In this document: in pieces, positions 17,783 through 27,613 of the stretch
Layout: each line of letters begins with the position of its first letter
Numbering within the stretch: the first letter of the stretch is position 1
From: Tessaracoccus oleiagri
GTDB taxonomy: Bacteria; Actinomycetota; Actinomycetes; Propionibacteriales; Propionibacteriaceae
Assembly (NCBI RefSeq): GCF_900103275.1
Contig: NZ_FNGP01000001.1
Span: forward strand, 248,001 to 312,000
Length of the DNA: 64,000 nucleotides
Direction: 5' to 3'
Notes under the pieces: generated by a model
Database searches by the model: none
Seen by the model: the letters and a program-made list of their open reading frames with translations, nothing else
Told to the model about the DNA's origin: nothing
Program-made: the position numbers and the translations under genes

Positions 17783-18504
17783 TGCGACGGGTCGCCGCGG
17801 CCCTCGCCGTGGTGGTGCTCGCCGGGTGCGCGCCCTCCGAGGCGCCCGCCCCATCGCCGTCGCCGACCGCGACCAGCGCCACGCCGGCCGACACGCCGGA
17901 CCCAGCGCCATCGACGGAGCCGACGAGCCCGTCGCCCTCCCCCACCGCGACCGCCGAGCCGGTGCCCGACCCGCAACTGCCCACCGGGCCCGCGGACACG
18001 TCGACGGGCGGCCTCGACGAGTCCGTGCTGCCGGTCCCCGAGGGCTGGGAGCGGGTCGCGAAGGAGGGCTCCGCCGACGAGGGGTTCTTCGGCAATGGCA
18101 CTTGGGTGCACGCCGTCGACCCGGTCCTCCGCGGGGCCGGCACCCTCGCCGTCGGCTGCGACGACGCGCCCCCGGACCTCGCCGGCATGGTGCCCACCGC
18201 GGTCCTCGAGGGCACGCTCGAGCGCGAGGGCGCACCGGGCATCGTGCTCGCCATGGAATTCGCCGACGAGGACGCCGCGGCCCGCTACTTCGAGGAGTAC
18301 AAGCGGCAGGTCGGGCTGTGCGAGGGCACCGTCGTGGAGCAGCTGGGCGAGACGTCGCGGACCTGGTTCGGGCGACGGGACCTGGGGCAGACCTGGTCGG
18401 AGGCCGCGGCGCTGAACGGCGACCGCGCGACATTCATCATCCTCCAGTCGGACATCGACGACCAGCTGCTCGAGGGGATCTCAAACGCACTTCTGGAGGG
18501 CTGA
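17782..18504 (+). CDS. lipoprotein of unknown function
   Basis: 240 aa. The lipobox is VVLAGC, with lipidated Cys at residue 16. A Thr/Pro/Ser-rich spacer runs to about residue 75 and keeps the folded part away from the membrane. The C-terminal 160 residues (WERVAKEG, TLAVGCDD, AMEFADEDAAARYFEEY, ILQSDIDD) form a compact alpha/beta domain I cannot assign. It is translationally coupled to the M15 peptidase gene, so it may act with it at the wall. Confidence 0.75.
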   Translation: MRRVAAALAVVVLAGCAPSEAPAPSPSPTATSATPADTPDPAPSTEPTSPSPSPTATAEPVPDPQLPTGPADTSTGGLDESVLPVPEGWERVAKEGSADEGFFGNGTWVHAVDPVLRGAGTLAVGCDDAPPDLAGMVPTAVLEGTLEREGAPGIVLAMEFADEDAAARYFEEYKRQVGLCEGTVVEQLGETSRTWFGRRDLGQTWSEAAALNGDRATFIILQSDIDDQLLEGISNALLEG

Positions 18505-18521
18505 ACCAGGGCGGCATCCGT

Positions 18522-19958
<1,437 letters not shown>

Positions 19959-20072
19959 GCTTTCCCACCCTCGACGCAACCAAACGACCACTTTCAATCG
20001 TATGGTTTGTGGGTCGACGCATCGCGATGCGATGCTGACCCGGATCGTGTTCCGTCAAGCGGGAAGTGACTC

Positions 20073-21548
20073 ATGAGAACTGGACAGTTACGGGTAGCCG
20101 GCAGATACCGCCGCATCGCTGCGGCGGCTGCCGTCTCCCTGGCGTTGATCGCCACCACGGCACCCGCCTCGCTGGCGGAGGAGACCGCTGCACCGACGCC
20201 GGAGCCGACGGCCTCCGTGTCGCCCACGGCCGGCGTCTCGCCGAAGGCGGTCGAGGAGCCGACCCTCACGGAGGAGCCGACCGCCCCGTCGTCGCCGTCC
20301 GCCGAGGCCGAGCCCCCCGTCGAGGAGCCCCCGGCCCCGACTCCCACCTGCGTGGTCACGGCGGCGTCGGCCGAGGTCAAGGCCCCCGGCTACGCCACCA
20401 ACCTCTGGGGCAGCGTCCGGGACTGCTCGGCGGGCACGATCGTCGCCGAAGCAAGGGTGGGCACCGGCTGGGTCCGCGTCGGGGCCGTCACCACCACCGG
20501 CACGGGCAGCTACGTCATCCGGCTCTCTGGCCAGACCGACATCGCCGGCACCTACCAGCTGAGGGCGGTCATCAACGGCACCGCCTCCGACACCACCACG
20601 CTCACCCGACTGGGTCGGCCCACGGTGGCGTCCGCCAACCAGAAGCTCGTCGGGCTCACGACGTACACCTGGGGACGGTTCGACACCGACCGCAGCCTCG
20701 AGACCTGGACCGAGGTGCTCCTCGGCAGCAAGTGGTCGCGTTCCCAGACCCGCACCAGCACGTCGGACGGCTCGTTCACGATCCCCCTGACCTACGGAGC
20801 CACCACCCCCGGCACCTATCGCTGGCGCGTCGCCGCCCGCTACCCGGATGGCTCGGTCGTGCGCACCAGCGAGTTCACCCTGCGCCGCCTGGCCCTGCCC
20901 ACCGCCACGAGCGCCGGCACCAAGCCCGTCGGGCAGACCACCTACGCGTGGGGCCGGTTCGACGCCGGCCCCGGCATCAGCGCGTGGACCGAGGTCTACG
21001 TGGGCGGCAAGTGGTCGAAGTCGCAGGTGACGCGCACGGACAGCACGGGAAGCTACACGCTGCCGCTGACCTACGGCACGAACGTGCAGGGCACCTACCG
21101 CTTCCGCGTAGTCGGCCAGTACGCCGACGGCACCATCGCCCGCTCGCGGGAGTTCACGCTCACGCGGACGGCGCTCGGCCTCGACAGCCGGTGCCTCACC
21201 GGGCGTGTGATGTGCGCCTCCAAGACCACCAACACGATGCACTGGATGATCGACGGCCGCATCATCGAGACCGTCGAGGTGCGCTTCGGCCGGGTCGGCA
21301 TGGAGACGCGCGAGGGCCAGTTCCAGGTGGGCTGGAAGTCGCGCTACCACGTGTCAAGCATCTACGGCACCCCGATGCCGTGGGCCATGTTCTTCAGCGG
21401 CGGCCAGGCCGTGCACTACTCCGCCGATTTCATGAGCAACGGCTACATCGGCGGCTCGGCCGGCTGCATCAACGTCCGGGACGCCGTCACGCTCGACCGG
21501 ATCTACAACCAGGTGCGCGTCGGGGACAAGGTCGTCGTCTACTGGTGA
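20073..21548 (+). CDS. secreted repeat protein with C-terminal L,D-transpeptidase (YkuD) domain
   Basis: 491 aa. The signal peptide is residues 1-35, followed by a Pro/Glu/Thr linker (36-92). Next come one diverged repeat (93-180) and two clear copies (181-275, 276-367). Residues 378-491 form an L,D-transpeptidase domain: His448 in AVHYSADF and the nucleophile Cys465 in GGSAGCINVRD. It should make 3-3 crosslinks or attach proteins to peptidoglycan outside the cell. The usual SHGC motif reads SAGC, so the second His is missing. The start ATG follows GGGAAG. It begins 114 bp after argG and is followed by a strong terminator. Confidence 0.88.
   Translation: MRTGQLRVAGRYRRIAAAAAVSLALIATTAPASLAEETAAPTPEPTASVSPTAGVSPKAVEEPTLTEEPTAPSSPSAEAEPPVEEPPAPTPTCVVTAASAEVKAPGYATNLWGSVRDCSAGTIVAEARVGTGWVRVGAVTTTGTGSYVIRLSGQTDIAGTYQLRAVINGTASDTTTLTRLGRPTVASANQKLVGLTTYTWGRFDTDRSLETWTEVLLGSKWSRSQTRTSTSDGSFTIPLTYGATTPGTYRWRVAARYPDGSVVRTSEFTLRRLALPTATSAGTKPVGQTTYAWGRFDAGPGISAWTEVYVGGKWSKSQVTRTDSTGSYTLPLTYGTNVQGTYRFRVVGQYADGTIARSREFTLTRTALGLDSRCLTGRVMCASKTTNTMHWMIDGRIIETVEVRFGRVGMETREGQFQVGWKSRYHVSSIYGTPMPWAMFFSGGQAVHYSADFMSNGYIGGSAGCINVRDAVTLDRIYNQVRVGDKVVVYW
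20613..21173 (+). repeat. two wall-repeat units in the L,D-transpeptidase protein
   Basis: Two clear units with TYTWGRF/TYAWGRF, WTEV, WSRSQ/WSKSQ, IPLTYG/LPLTYG and RWRV/RFRV. A third, diverged unit precedes them at about 20349-20612 (NLWGSV, GTGSYVIRL, GTYQLR). Confidence 0.82.
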
Positions 21549-21570
21549 GCGGTCGCTGAAACCCGTCCTG

Positions 21571-21604
21571 AAGTGGGCGTTCCCTCCGGGGAGCGCCCAC
21601 TTTT
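21571..21604 (+). terminator. rho-independent terminator
   Basis: The GC-rich stem AGTGGGCG(T)TCCC / GGGAGCGCCCACT has a short loop and one T-G pair, and is followed by TTTT (21601-21604). It lies 23 bp after the L,D-transpeptidase stop. Confidence 0.88.
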
Positions 21605-21720
21605 GCGTGCGCCGGGACGCCCTCGCGGGACGGCCCTGAGAAAAGAGTGTTTGGAAATTCAAGATCCACGTGTAATCCTGAGGAATCACTGAGAAGTCTT
21701 AGGAAATTTGAAGGATCCTT

Positions 21721-22950
21721 ATGAAGCCCTCCCAGCGCCTCCGCGCGGCGACGATGACGCTCATCATGGCGGCCACGAGCGCCTCCCTCATGCCCCTCGA
21801 CGCAGCCGCAGCCCCCGCACCGACGGTCAACCACGTTTCCGTGAAGCCGGCCGGTGAGCACACGAACGCCTGGGGCACCTTCGCCGGCGGCGCCAACATC
21901 ACGGTGTGGACCGAAGTGAAACTGAGCTCGGGTGCATGGTCGCGCTCGCAGGTGGGCACCACCGACTCCAGCGGCTACTACGTGCTGCCCCTCACCTACG
22001 GATTCGGCTCCGCGGGCTCATACGAGTTCCGCGTGGGCGGCCAGTACGCCGACGGCACGGTCGCCTACACCGGGTCGTTCACGCTCACGCGCATCGGAGA
22101 GCCGGACGTCTCCAGTGCCGGCGAGCGCCACGTCGGTGTGACCTCCTACGCCTGGGGCGGCACCTCAGACCCCGGCAGCGTCCAGACCTGGACCGAGGTG
22201 GAGGTCGGCGGCGACTGGTCGGTGTCCCAGATCACCACACCTGACGCCTCCGGCGGCTACGTCCTCCCCCTGACCTACGGCACCAACACCGCGGGCACCT
22301 ACACCTTCCGCGTCGGCAGCCGCCACGAGTCCGGCGCCGTCGCGTACTCCGACCCGTTCGACTTCGTCCGCTTCGGCGGTCAGGCCACCGCGAACTCCGC
22401 CGGTTCCAAGGTCGTGGGCGCCACCACGTACGCGTGGGGCACGTTCAAGGACGGCGGCGGCATCGAGGTGTGGACCGAGGTCCAGACCGGCTCCGGCACC
22501 TGGTCGCGGTCACAGACCACGCGGGCCGACGGCACGGGCGCCTACACGCTCCCCTTGACCTACGGCGCCGACACCGCCGGCAGCTACACGTTCCGCGTCG
22601 CCGGTCGCTACTCGGACGGCCACATCGCACGCACCAACTCCTTCACGCTGACGCGCACCGCGCCGACGCTGAGCGGCGGCAAGTACGACTGGCTGAGCGC
22701 GGCCGGCGTCCCCCAGAGCCAGTGGCAGTACGCCGACTACATCGTCTCGCGCGAGTCCGGGTGGAACCCGCGCGCCGTGAACCCCTACTCCGGCGCGTGC
22801 GGCCTGCCGCAGGCCTACCCGTGCTCCAAGCTCGGCTCCAACTGGGACGACCCGGTGCACGCCCTCAAGTGGCAGTACAGCTACGTGAGCTCGCGCTACG
22901 GTGGCTACCAGGGCGCCTACAACTTCTGGACGCGCAACGGCTGGTACTGA
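21721..22950 (+). CDS. secreted repeat protein with C-terminal SLT-like transglycosylase domain
   Basis: 409 aa. The signal peptide is about residues 1-30. Three full repeats (about 33-126, 127-220, 221-315) are followed by a 90-residue C-terminal domain. That domain has RESGWNPRAVNPYSGACGLPQ, the hallmark of soluble-lytic-transglycosylase / aggregation-promoting-factor proteins, with Glu345 as the expected catalytic acid. It should cut glycan strands in the wall. Two Cys (C360, C368) may form a disulfide. The start ATG follows GAAGGAT. The 116-nt upstream segment after the terminator is A/T-rich for this genome and presumably carries its own promoter. Confidence 0.88.
   Translation: MKPSQRLRAATMTLIMAATSASLMPLDAAAAPAPTVNHVSVKPAGEHTNAWGTFAGGANITVWTEVKLSSGAWSRSQVGTTDSSGYYVLPLTYGFGSAGSYEFRVGGQYADGTVAYTGSFTLTRIGEPDVSSAGERHVGVTSYAWGGTSDPGSVQTWTEVEVGGDWSVSQITTPDASGGYVLPLTYGTNTAGTYTFRVGSRHESGAVAYSDPFDFVRFGGQATANSAGSKVVGATTYAWGTFKDGGGIEVWTEVQTGSGTWSRSQTTRADGTGAYTLPLTYGADTAGSYTFRVAGRYSDGHIARTNSFTLTRTAPTLSGGKYDWLSAAGVPQSQWQYADYIVSRESGWNPRAVNPYSGACGLPQAYPCSKLGSNWDDPVHALKWQYSYVSSRYGGYQGAYNFWTRNGWY
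21817..22665 (+). repeat. three wall-repeat units in the transglycosylase protein
   Basis: Three tandem units with TNAWGTF/SYAWGGT/TYAWGTF, WTEV, WSRSQ/WSVSQ, LPLTYG and FRV. This protein's copies prefer LPLTYG and FRV over the IPLTYG and WRV of the M15 protein. Confidence 0.85.
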
Positions 22951-22963
22951 TCAGTCGCGACGG

Positions 22964-22998
22964 AAACGGGTGCCGGTCGATTCGACCGGCACCCGTTT
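22964..22998. terminator. bidirectional terminator between convergent genes
   Basis: A perfect inverted repeat of about 15-17 bp (22964-22978 with 22984-22998, arms AAACGGGTGCCGGTC) fills the gap between the transglycosylase gene and pseF. AAA and TTT at the outer ends give short U tracts on both strands. Confidence 0.85.
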
Positions 22999-23011
22999 CG
23001 TCTTGCGTGGC

Positions 23012-24379
23012 TCAGACGACGGCGAGCAGCGAGGTGAGCTCGCGGACGTTGCGCGGCGACACCGCGACCGCATCGATCACGCCGCTGCGCATGACGGTCC
23101 CGACCTCGTAGGGGTCCTCGTGCTCCGCCAGGACCATCGTGACCCGGCCCGCCGCGGACCATTCACCCAAGGGTCCAGTCAGGTCGTCGCCCATCCTGGC
23201 GGCCACCACGTCGATGAGCGGTGCCGAGTCCGGGGTCAGCTCGCAACCGGGCGCGAGCATGATGCCGAGCTCGCTCACGATCCCGCGTTCGCGGTATGCC
23301 TGCAACACGTCGAGTAGCCCCTGGCCGTCACCGCACTCGACGTCGGAGCAGTCCAGCAACACCGTGCGGATTCCCGACGCCCCACCCTCCGCCCGGGTCT
23401 TCTCGATCAGGTACCGGAGGTGGTCCGCGGGGGCCTCCTCGTCGCGCAGCGGCGGCAGGACGAGCGAGACGCCCATGCGCTTGTTGAGCATCGGCAGCAG
23501 ACCGGCCGCGACGATCAGCGCGTCCTCGGGGGTGGAGATGACGTCGCTGATGCCGGCCTCCACCGCGCGGGTGAAGACCTCGCGGATGCCCCAACCGGGC
23601 CTGGTGGCGTCGCTCTCGCTGAGCCCGATGTTCGTCACCGAGAGGATCAGCGACGTGAGCCGCCGCGACGCCTTCGGCACCTCCTTGGCGATGGGGCCGA
23701 GCGACTTCACCTGCCCGACGAGGCTGTCCATGAGGTCCGCCCAGTGCACGTCGACCGGGTCGGCGAACCCGTCGAACAGCCGGGCCACCCGGGTGAAGTC
23801 GTGGAGGCAGTCCACCGTCGCCCGGTAGACGGCCGGGTACCCCGGGTTGCGCTGAGGGGCGAAGAGCAGCTCGTCGGTGTGCCGCCGGATCCAGGGGGTG
23901 ACGTGCTCGCGGTCGTAGGCGTCCGTCGCCTCCCGACCGGCCCTGCGCAGCATCCCGACGCTGAAGACCTCGACGCCGAGGCCCTCGGGGACCACGTCGA
24001 TGTCCACGCGCCCGTACTCCCGCCCACTCTCGTCCATGGCGTCCATGAGCTCCTGCACGAGCGCGGCGTCGGTCACCGGGTTGTCGCCGGTGAGGCGGAC
24101 GACGCGATCGCGGTCGTCCATGTCGCTGGTGGCGGTGAGGAAGCGCGACAGCACGTCGTCGAGCGAACCCCGGATCACGCGGATGCCGGTGGGCTCCAGT
24201 TGGGCCGCGATCCGGTCGTCGTAGGACTCGACGCTCGTGGCCACGACCACGCCGAAACCGGTCCGCGACGCGCGACGCGCGACGAGCTCGATCAGCGGCA
24301 TGCCGCCCACCGTCATCAACGCCTTGCCGGGCAATCGGGACGAGGACAGCCTGGACTGGATGACGACTCGCGTGCGCAT
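23012..24379 (-). CDS. pseF: pseudaminic acid cytidylyltransferase (PseF/SpsF-like) with AKR-like C-terminal domain
   Basis: 455 aa. Residues 1-240 are a CMP-sugar synthetase of the SpsF/PseF group: SRLSSSRLPGKAL (CTP-binding loop), GSLDDVLSRF, RLTGDNP and PWIRRH. This half should activate pseudaminic acid to CMP-pseudaminic acid. Residues about 241-455 look like an aldo/keto-reductase-type barrel (ILSVTNIGLSESD, GIREVFTRAVEAGISDVIST), but a full catalytic tetrad is not evident. A fused AKR-like half is unusual. The gene follows pseG by 9 bp. Choosing Pse over legionaminic acid rests on the linked pseB, C, G, H and I genes. Confidence 0.82.
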   Translation of the reverse strand: MRTRVVIQSRLSSSRLPGKALMTVGGMPLIELVARRASRTGFGVVVATSVESYDDRIAAQLEPTGIRVIRGSLDDVLSRFLTATSDMDDRDRVVRLTGDNPVTDAALVQELMDAMDESGREYGRVDIDVVPEGLGVEVFSVGMLRRAGREATDAYDREHVTPWIRRHTDELLFAPQRNPGYPAVYRATVDCLHDFTRVARLFDGFADPVDVHWADLMDSLVGQVKSLGPIAKEVPKASRRLTSLILSVTNIGLSESDATRPGWGIREVFTRAVEAGISDVISTPEDALIVAAGLLPMLNKRMGVSLVLPPLRDEEAPADHLRYLIEKTRAEGGASGIRTVLLDCSDVECGDGQGLLDVLQAYRERGIVSELGIMLAPGCELTPDSAPLIDVVAARMGDDLTGPLGEWSAAGRVTMVLAEHEDPYEVGTVMRSGVIDAVAVSPRNVRELTSLLAVV

Positions 24380-24388
24380 GGCGTCACA

Positions 24389-25411
24389 CTACCGCCGCAC
24401 CAGCCGCTCGATCGCGTCGACGACCCGCACGCGACCGTCGCCGTCGACGAGCCGCCGCCCGCCCTCGCTGAGCTGCGCGCGCCAGCCGGCGTCCTCGACG
24501 AGCCGGGCGAGCGCCGACCGGGCCGCGTCACGGGCGGCGTCGTTGTGCCGGAGGCGGTCGAGCTGCCCCACTGCGACGGCGAGCTCGCTCGTCGCGGCCT
24601 CGTAGGCGATCACCTGGTTGTCGACGACGCACACGAGCCCGGTGGGGATGCCGAGGCAGGCGAACTCCCAGACGCTCGACCCCGCGGCACTCACGACGAA
24701 GTCGCAGGTCAGCGCGAGCCCGGGGAGGTCGTCCTGCGTGCCGACGACCTCCAGGGACTGGCCCGCAACCACCGGGATCGCCTCGAGTTCGGCCCTGCGC
24801 TCCGGCGATGCGGCCACCGCCACCACGTGCATCGGCAGGCCCGTCGACGCCAGCAGTTCGACGGCGACCGGGCAGCCACCGAACGGGTCACTGCCGCCGA
24901 ACACGACGAGCACCCGCGGCGGGTCGCTGTGGGCGCGCGCCACGTCGCGCCTCGACCGCACCACGTCGCGCAGCAGCACGTACTCCGGCCCGACGAGCCA
25001 GTTCGCCAGGCCGGGATCCTCTGAGCCGAGGTTCTGGTCGACGTAGAGGTCCGCGTCCTGGTGGCGCCCGAAGTCGCCGTCGACCATCGCGGCCACGGGT
25101 AGCCCCGACGCGCGCAGGGCCTCGCCGAGCTCGGCCGGGAACGGGTACCCGTCGATCATGACTGCGTCGACGGCGTCGGCGCGCACCTGGGCCGCGAAGT
25201 CGTACTCGGGGGTCACGAACTCCAGTCCGAGACGAGCGACGAGGCGCCCGGCCCACTCCACGTCGCTCTCGCCGTAGAAGGTGGCATGGTGCCCGCGGGC
25301 CTGCAGCTCCTCCGCAAGGGCGGTCTGCCGGACGAGGTGCCCGGTCCCCCCTCGCGCCGTGGCGTCGCAGCGGATTCCGACGTGGAGGGACTCGCTCACC
25401 GAAGGGTTCAT
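24389..25411 (-). CDS. pseG: UDP-2,4-diacetamido-2,4,6-trideoxy-altropyranose hydrolase PseG
   Basis: Removes UDP from the bis-acetamido sugar to free the substrate of PseI, 340 aa. It is a GT-B-fold nucleotide hydrolase. The N-terminal glycine motif GGTGHLVRQ follows IRCDATA, the family start. MIDGYPFP and VDQNLG occur in the middle, and the C-terminal nucleotide site has VVSAAGSSVWEFACLGIP. It is divergent from pseB, with 80 bp between the two starts for both promoters. Confidence 0.9.
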   Translation of the reverse strand: MNPSVSESLHVGIRCDATARGGTGHLVRQTALAEELQARGHHATFYGESDVEWAGRLVARLGLEFVTPEYDFAAQVRADAVDAVMIDGYPFPAELGEALRASGLPVAAMVDGDFGRHQDADLYVDQNLGSEDPGLANWLVGPEYVLLRDVVRSRRDVARAHSDPPRVLVVFGGSDPFGGCPVAVELLASTGLPMHVVAVAASPERRAELEAIPVVAGQSLEVVGTQDDLPGLALTCDFVVSAAGSSVWEFACLGIPTGLVCVVDNQVIAYEAATSELAVAVGQLDRLRHNDAARDAARSALARLVEDAGWRAQLSEGGRRLVDGDGRVRVVDAIERLVRR

Positions 25412-25491
25412 AGCTCCAAATGGTAAGGTGCCCAGATGGCGGGAGGTGCGAACCGACCGTTCGACCCAATCGTCCCTCCATAGGAGCTTTC

Positions 25492-26475
25492 GTGAGCCTG
25501 CTCGAAGATTCGTCGATCCTCATCACTGGCGGCACCGGCTCGTTCGGCAAGGCGTTCATCAGTCGCCTGTTGCAGGATGTCAATCCTCGCCGGATCGTCG
25601 TGTTCAGCCGTGACGAGCTCAAGCAGTACGAAGTCCGGCAGATGTTCAACGACGACCCCCGCCTCCGCTGGTTCATCGGCGACATCCGCGACGAGCACCG
25701 CCTGAGCCGCGCGATGACCGGCGTCGACTACGTCGTGCACGCCGCCGCGCTCAAGCAGGTCGACACCGCCGAGTACAACCCCGGCGAGTTCATCAAGACC
25801 AACGTGCTGGGGTCGCAGAACGTCATCGAGGCCTCCATGGACGCCGGCGTGAAGAAGGTCGTCGCGCTCTCGACGGACAAGGCGTCGTCGCCGATCAACC
25901 TCTACGGCGCCACCAAGCTGACCGCCGACAAGCTCTTCATCTCGGGCAACCACTACGCCGCCGCCTACCCGACGCGGTTCTCCGTCGTCCGTTACGGCAA
26001 CGTCATGGGCTCCCGCGGCTCGGTCATCCCGTTCTTCCGCCGCCTGGCGGCCGAGGGCAAGTCGCTGCCCATCACCGACTTCCGGATGACCCGCTTCTTC
26101 ATCACGCTGCCTCAGGCCGTCCAGTTCGTGCTCGACAGCTTCGAGCTGATGCAGGGCGGTGAGCTGTACGTGCCGCGCATCCCCTCGATGCGCATCACCG
26201 ACCTCGCCCAGGCCGTCGCGCCGGGCGCCGAGATGCACGAGATCGGCCTCCGCCCCGGCGAGAAGCTGCATGAGGAGATGATCTCCGCCGAGGAGGGCCG
26301 CCGCGCGCTGCAGATCAGCGAGGACCGCTACGTCCTGCAGCCCGACCTCGCCACCTGGGGCTACAAGGCCCCCGAGGGCAAGCCCGTCCCGGACGGCTTC
26401 CACTACACGTCCGACCGGAACGACCTCTGGTTCACCGGCGAAGAGATGATCAACATCCTCGCGACGGAGGTCTGA
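25492..26475 (+). CDS. pseB: UDP-GlcNAc 4,6-dehydratase (inverting) PseB
   Basis: First enzyme of pseudaminic acid synthesis, 327 aa, about the family length. The NAD site is ITGGTGSFGKAF. The catalytic region is LSTDKASSPINLYGATK, with the Asp-Lys pair and the Tyr-x-x-x-Lys of inverting dehydratases. RYGNVMGSRGSVIP is also conserved. The start is the GTG at 25492, preceded by TAGGAGC; in-frame codons further upstream overlap the pseG start and have no family match. pseC follows after 7 bp. Confidence 0.93.
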   Translation: MSLLEDSSILITGGTGSFGKAFISRLLQDVNPRRIVVFSRDELKQYEVRQMFNDDPRLRWFIGDIRDEHRLSRAMTGVDYVVHAAALKQVDTAEYNPGEFIKTNVLGSQNVIEASMDAGVKKVVALSTDKASSPINLYGATKLTADKLFISGNHYAAAYPTRFSVVRYGNVMGSRGSVIPFFRRLAAEGKSLPITDFRMTRFFITLPQAVQFVLDSFELMQGGELYVPRIPSMRITDLAQAVAPGAEMHEIGLRPGEKLHEEMISAEEGRRALQISEDRYVLQPDLATWGYKAPEGKPVPDGFHYTSDRNDLWFTGEEMINILATEV

Positions 26476-26482
26476 CACGTCG

Positions 26483-27607
26483 ATGCTGCCCTACGGTCGC
26501 CAGTCCATCAACGAGGCCGACGTCGAGGCGGTCAGCGAAGTCCTGCGCGGTGAGTGGCTCACCACCGGACCCTACGTCGCGCGCTTCGAGGAGGAGCTGG
26601 AGAAGTTCACCGGCGCCGCCCGCGTGGTGAGCTGCACGTCGGGCACCGCCGCGCTGCACATCGCCTACGCCGCCGCGGGCACCGGCCCGGGCGACGAGGT
26701 GATCACCACCCCGATGACGTTCGTCGCCACCGCCTCCGGCGCCCTCGCGACCGGCGCGAAGGTCGTCTTCGCCGACATCGACGAGACCGCCAACATCGAT
26801 CCCGCGGCCGTCGAGGCGGCGGTCACCCCGGCGACGAAGATCATCGCCGGCGTGGACTACGCCGGGCAGCCCGTCGAAATCGACCGCCTCAACGAGATCG
26901 CGCACGCCAACGGCGCGCTGACCGTCGAGGACGCTGCGCACTCGATCGGGTCGCTGGTCGACGGACGGCCGATCGGCTCCGTCGCCGACCTCACCACGTT
27001 CTCCTTCTTCCCGACGAAGAACATGACCACCGCAGAGGGAGGCGCCGTCGCGACGCTCGACGAGGACCTCGGCCGACGCGCCCACGAGTTCCACTTCATC
27101 GGGCTCGTCCGCGACCGCGAACGCATGCGCTACCCCGACGAGGGGCCCTGGCACCAGGAGGTCCACGAGTGGGGCCTCAACTACCGCCTCTCCGACGTGC
27201 ACGCCGCCCTCGGCATCTCGCAGCTGGCCAGGCTCGAGCAGTTCAAGAAGCGCCGGCGTGAGATCTTCGACCGCTACCAGCGCGAACTGGCCGGCATCGA
27301 CGGCGTGGAGGTCCACAGGATCCGCGACGGGGTGGACCCGATCTGGCACCTCTACCCTGCCCGGATCCTCGGCGGCCGGCGGCGCGAGGTGTTCGAGAAG
27401 ATGCGGGAGCGCGGGATCGGCGTCCAGGTCAACTACCTGCCCGTCTACTGGCACCCGCTGTTCGAGGATCTCGGCTACAAGCGCGGCATGTGCCCGAACG
27501 CCGAGCGGTTCTACTCCGAGCAGCTGTCCCTGCCGTTGTTCGCCGACCTCACCGACGACGACCAGACCCGCGTCATAGAGACGCTGGCCGAGGTGCTCGC
27601 CTCCTGA
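26483..27607 (+). CDS. pseC: UDP-4-amino-4,6-dideoxy-N-acetyl-altrosamine transaminase PseC
   Basis: PLP-dependent DegT/DnrJ/EryC1-type sugar aminotransferase, 374 aa, acting on the PseB product. The family motif MLPYGRQSINEADVEAV opens it. The PLP lysine is in FFPTKNMTTAEGG, and GLNYRLSDVHAALG is present near residue 230. No close Shine-Dalgarno sequence is present, so translation probably depends on coupling with pseB. The stop is 6 bp from the end of a convergent glycosyltransferase gene. Confidence 0.92.
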   Translation: MLPYGRQSINEADVEAVSEVLRGEWLTTGPYVARFEEELEKFTGAARVVSCTSGTAALHIAYAAAGTGPGDEVITTPMTFVATASGALATGAKVVFADIDETANIDPAAVEAAVTPATKIIAGVDYAGQPVEIDRLNEIAHANGALTVEDAAHSIGSLVDGRPIGSVADLTTFSFFPTKNMTTAEGGAVATLDEDLGRRAHEFHFIGLVRDRERMRYPDEGPWHQEVHEWGLNYRLSDVHAALGISQLARLEQFKKRRREIFDRYQRELAGIDGVEVHRIRDGVDPIWHLYPARILGGRRREVFEKMRERGIGVQVNYLPVYWHPLFEDLGYKRGMCPNAERFYSEQLSLPLFADLTDDDQTRVIETLAEVLAS

Positions 27608-27613
27608 GCCGGC

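Noticed and set aside
21690-21712. AGGAAATTTG shared between the leaders of the transglycosylase gene (21699) and the WhiB-like gene (55354), suggesting a common control element
   Set aside because: Only ten bases match and the flanks differ. Two A/T-rich leaders can share this by chance. A genome-wide count would be needed.
21605-21720. Possible cyclic di-AMP (ydaO-type) riboswitch before the transglycosylase gene, as seen upstream of some actinobacterial wall hydrolases
   Set aside because: Only about 116 nt lie between the upstream terminator and the start. I cannot trace the conserved pseudosymmetric core.
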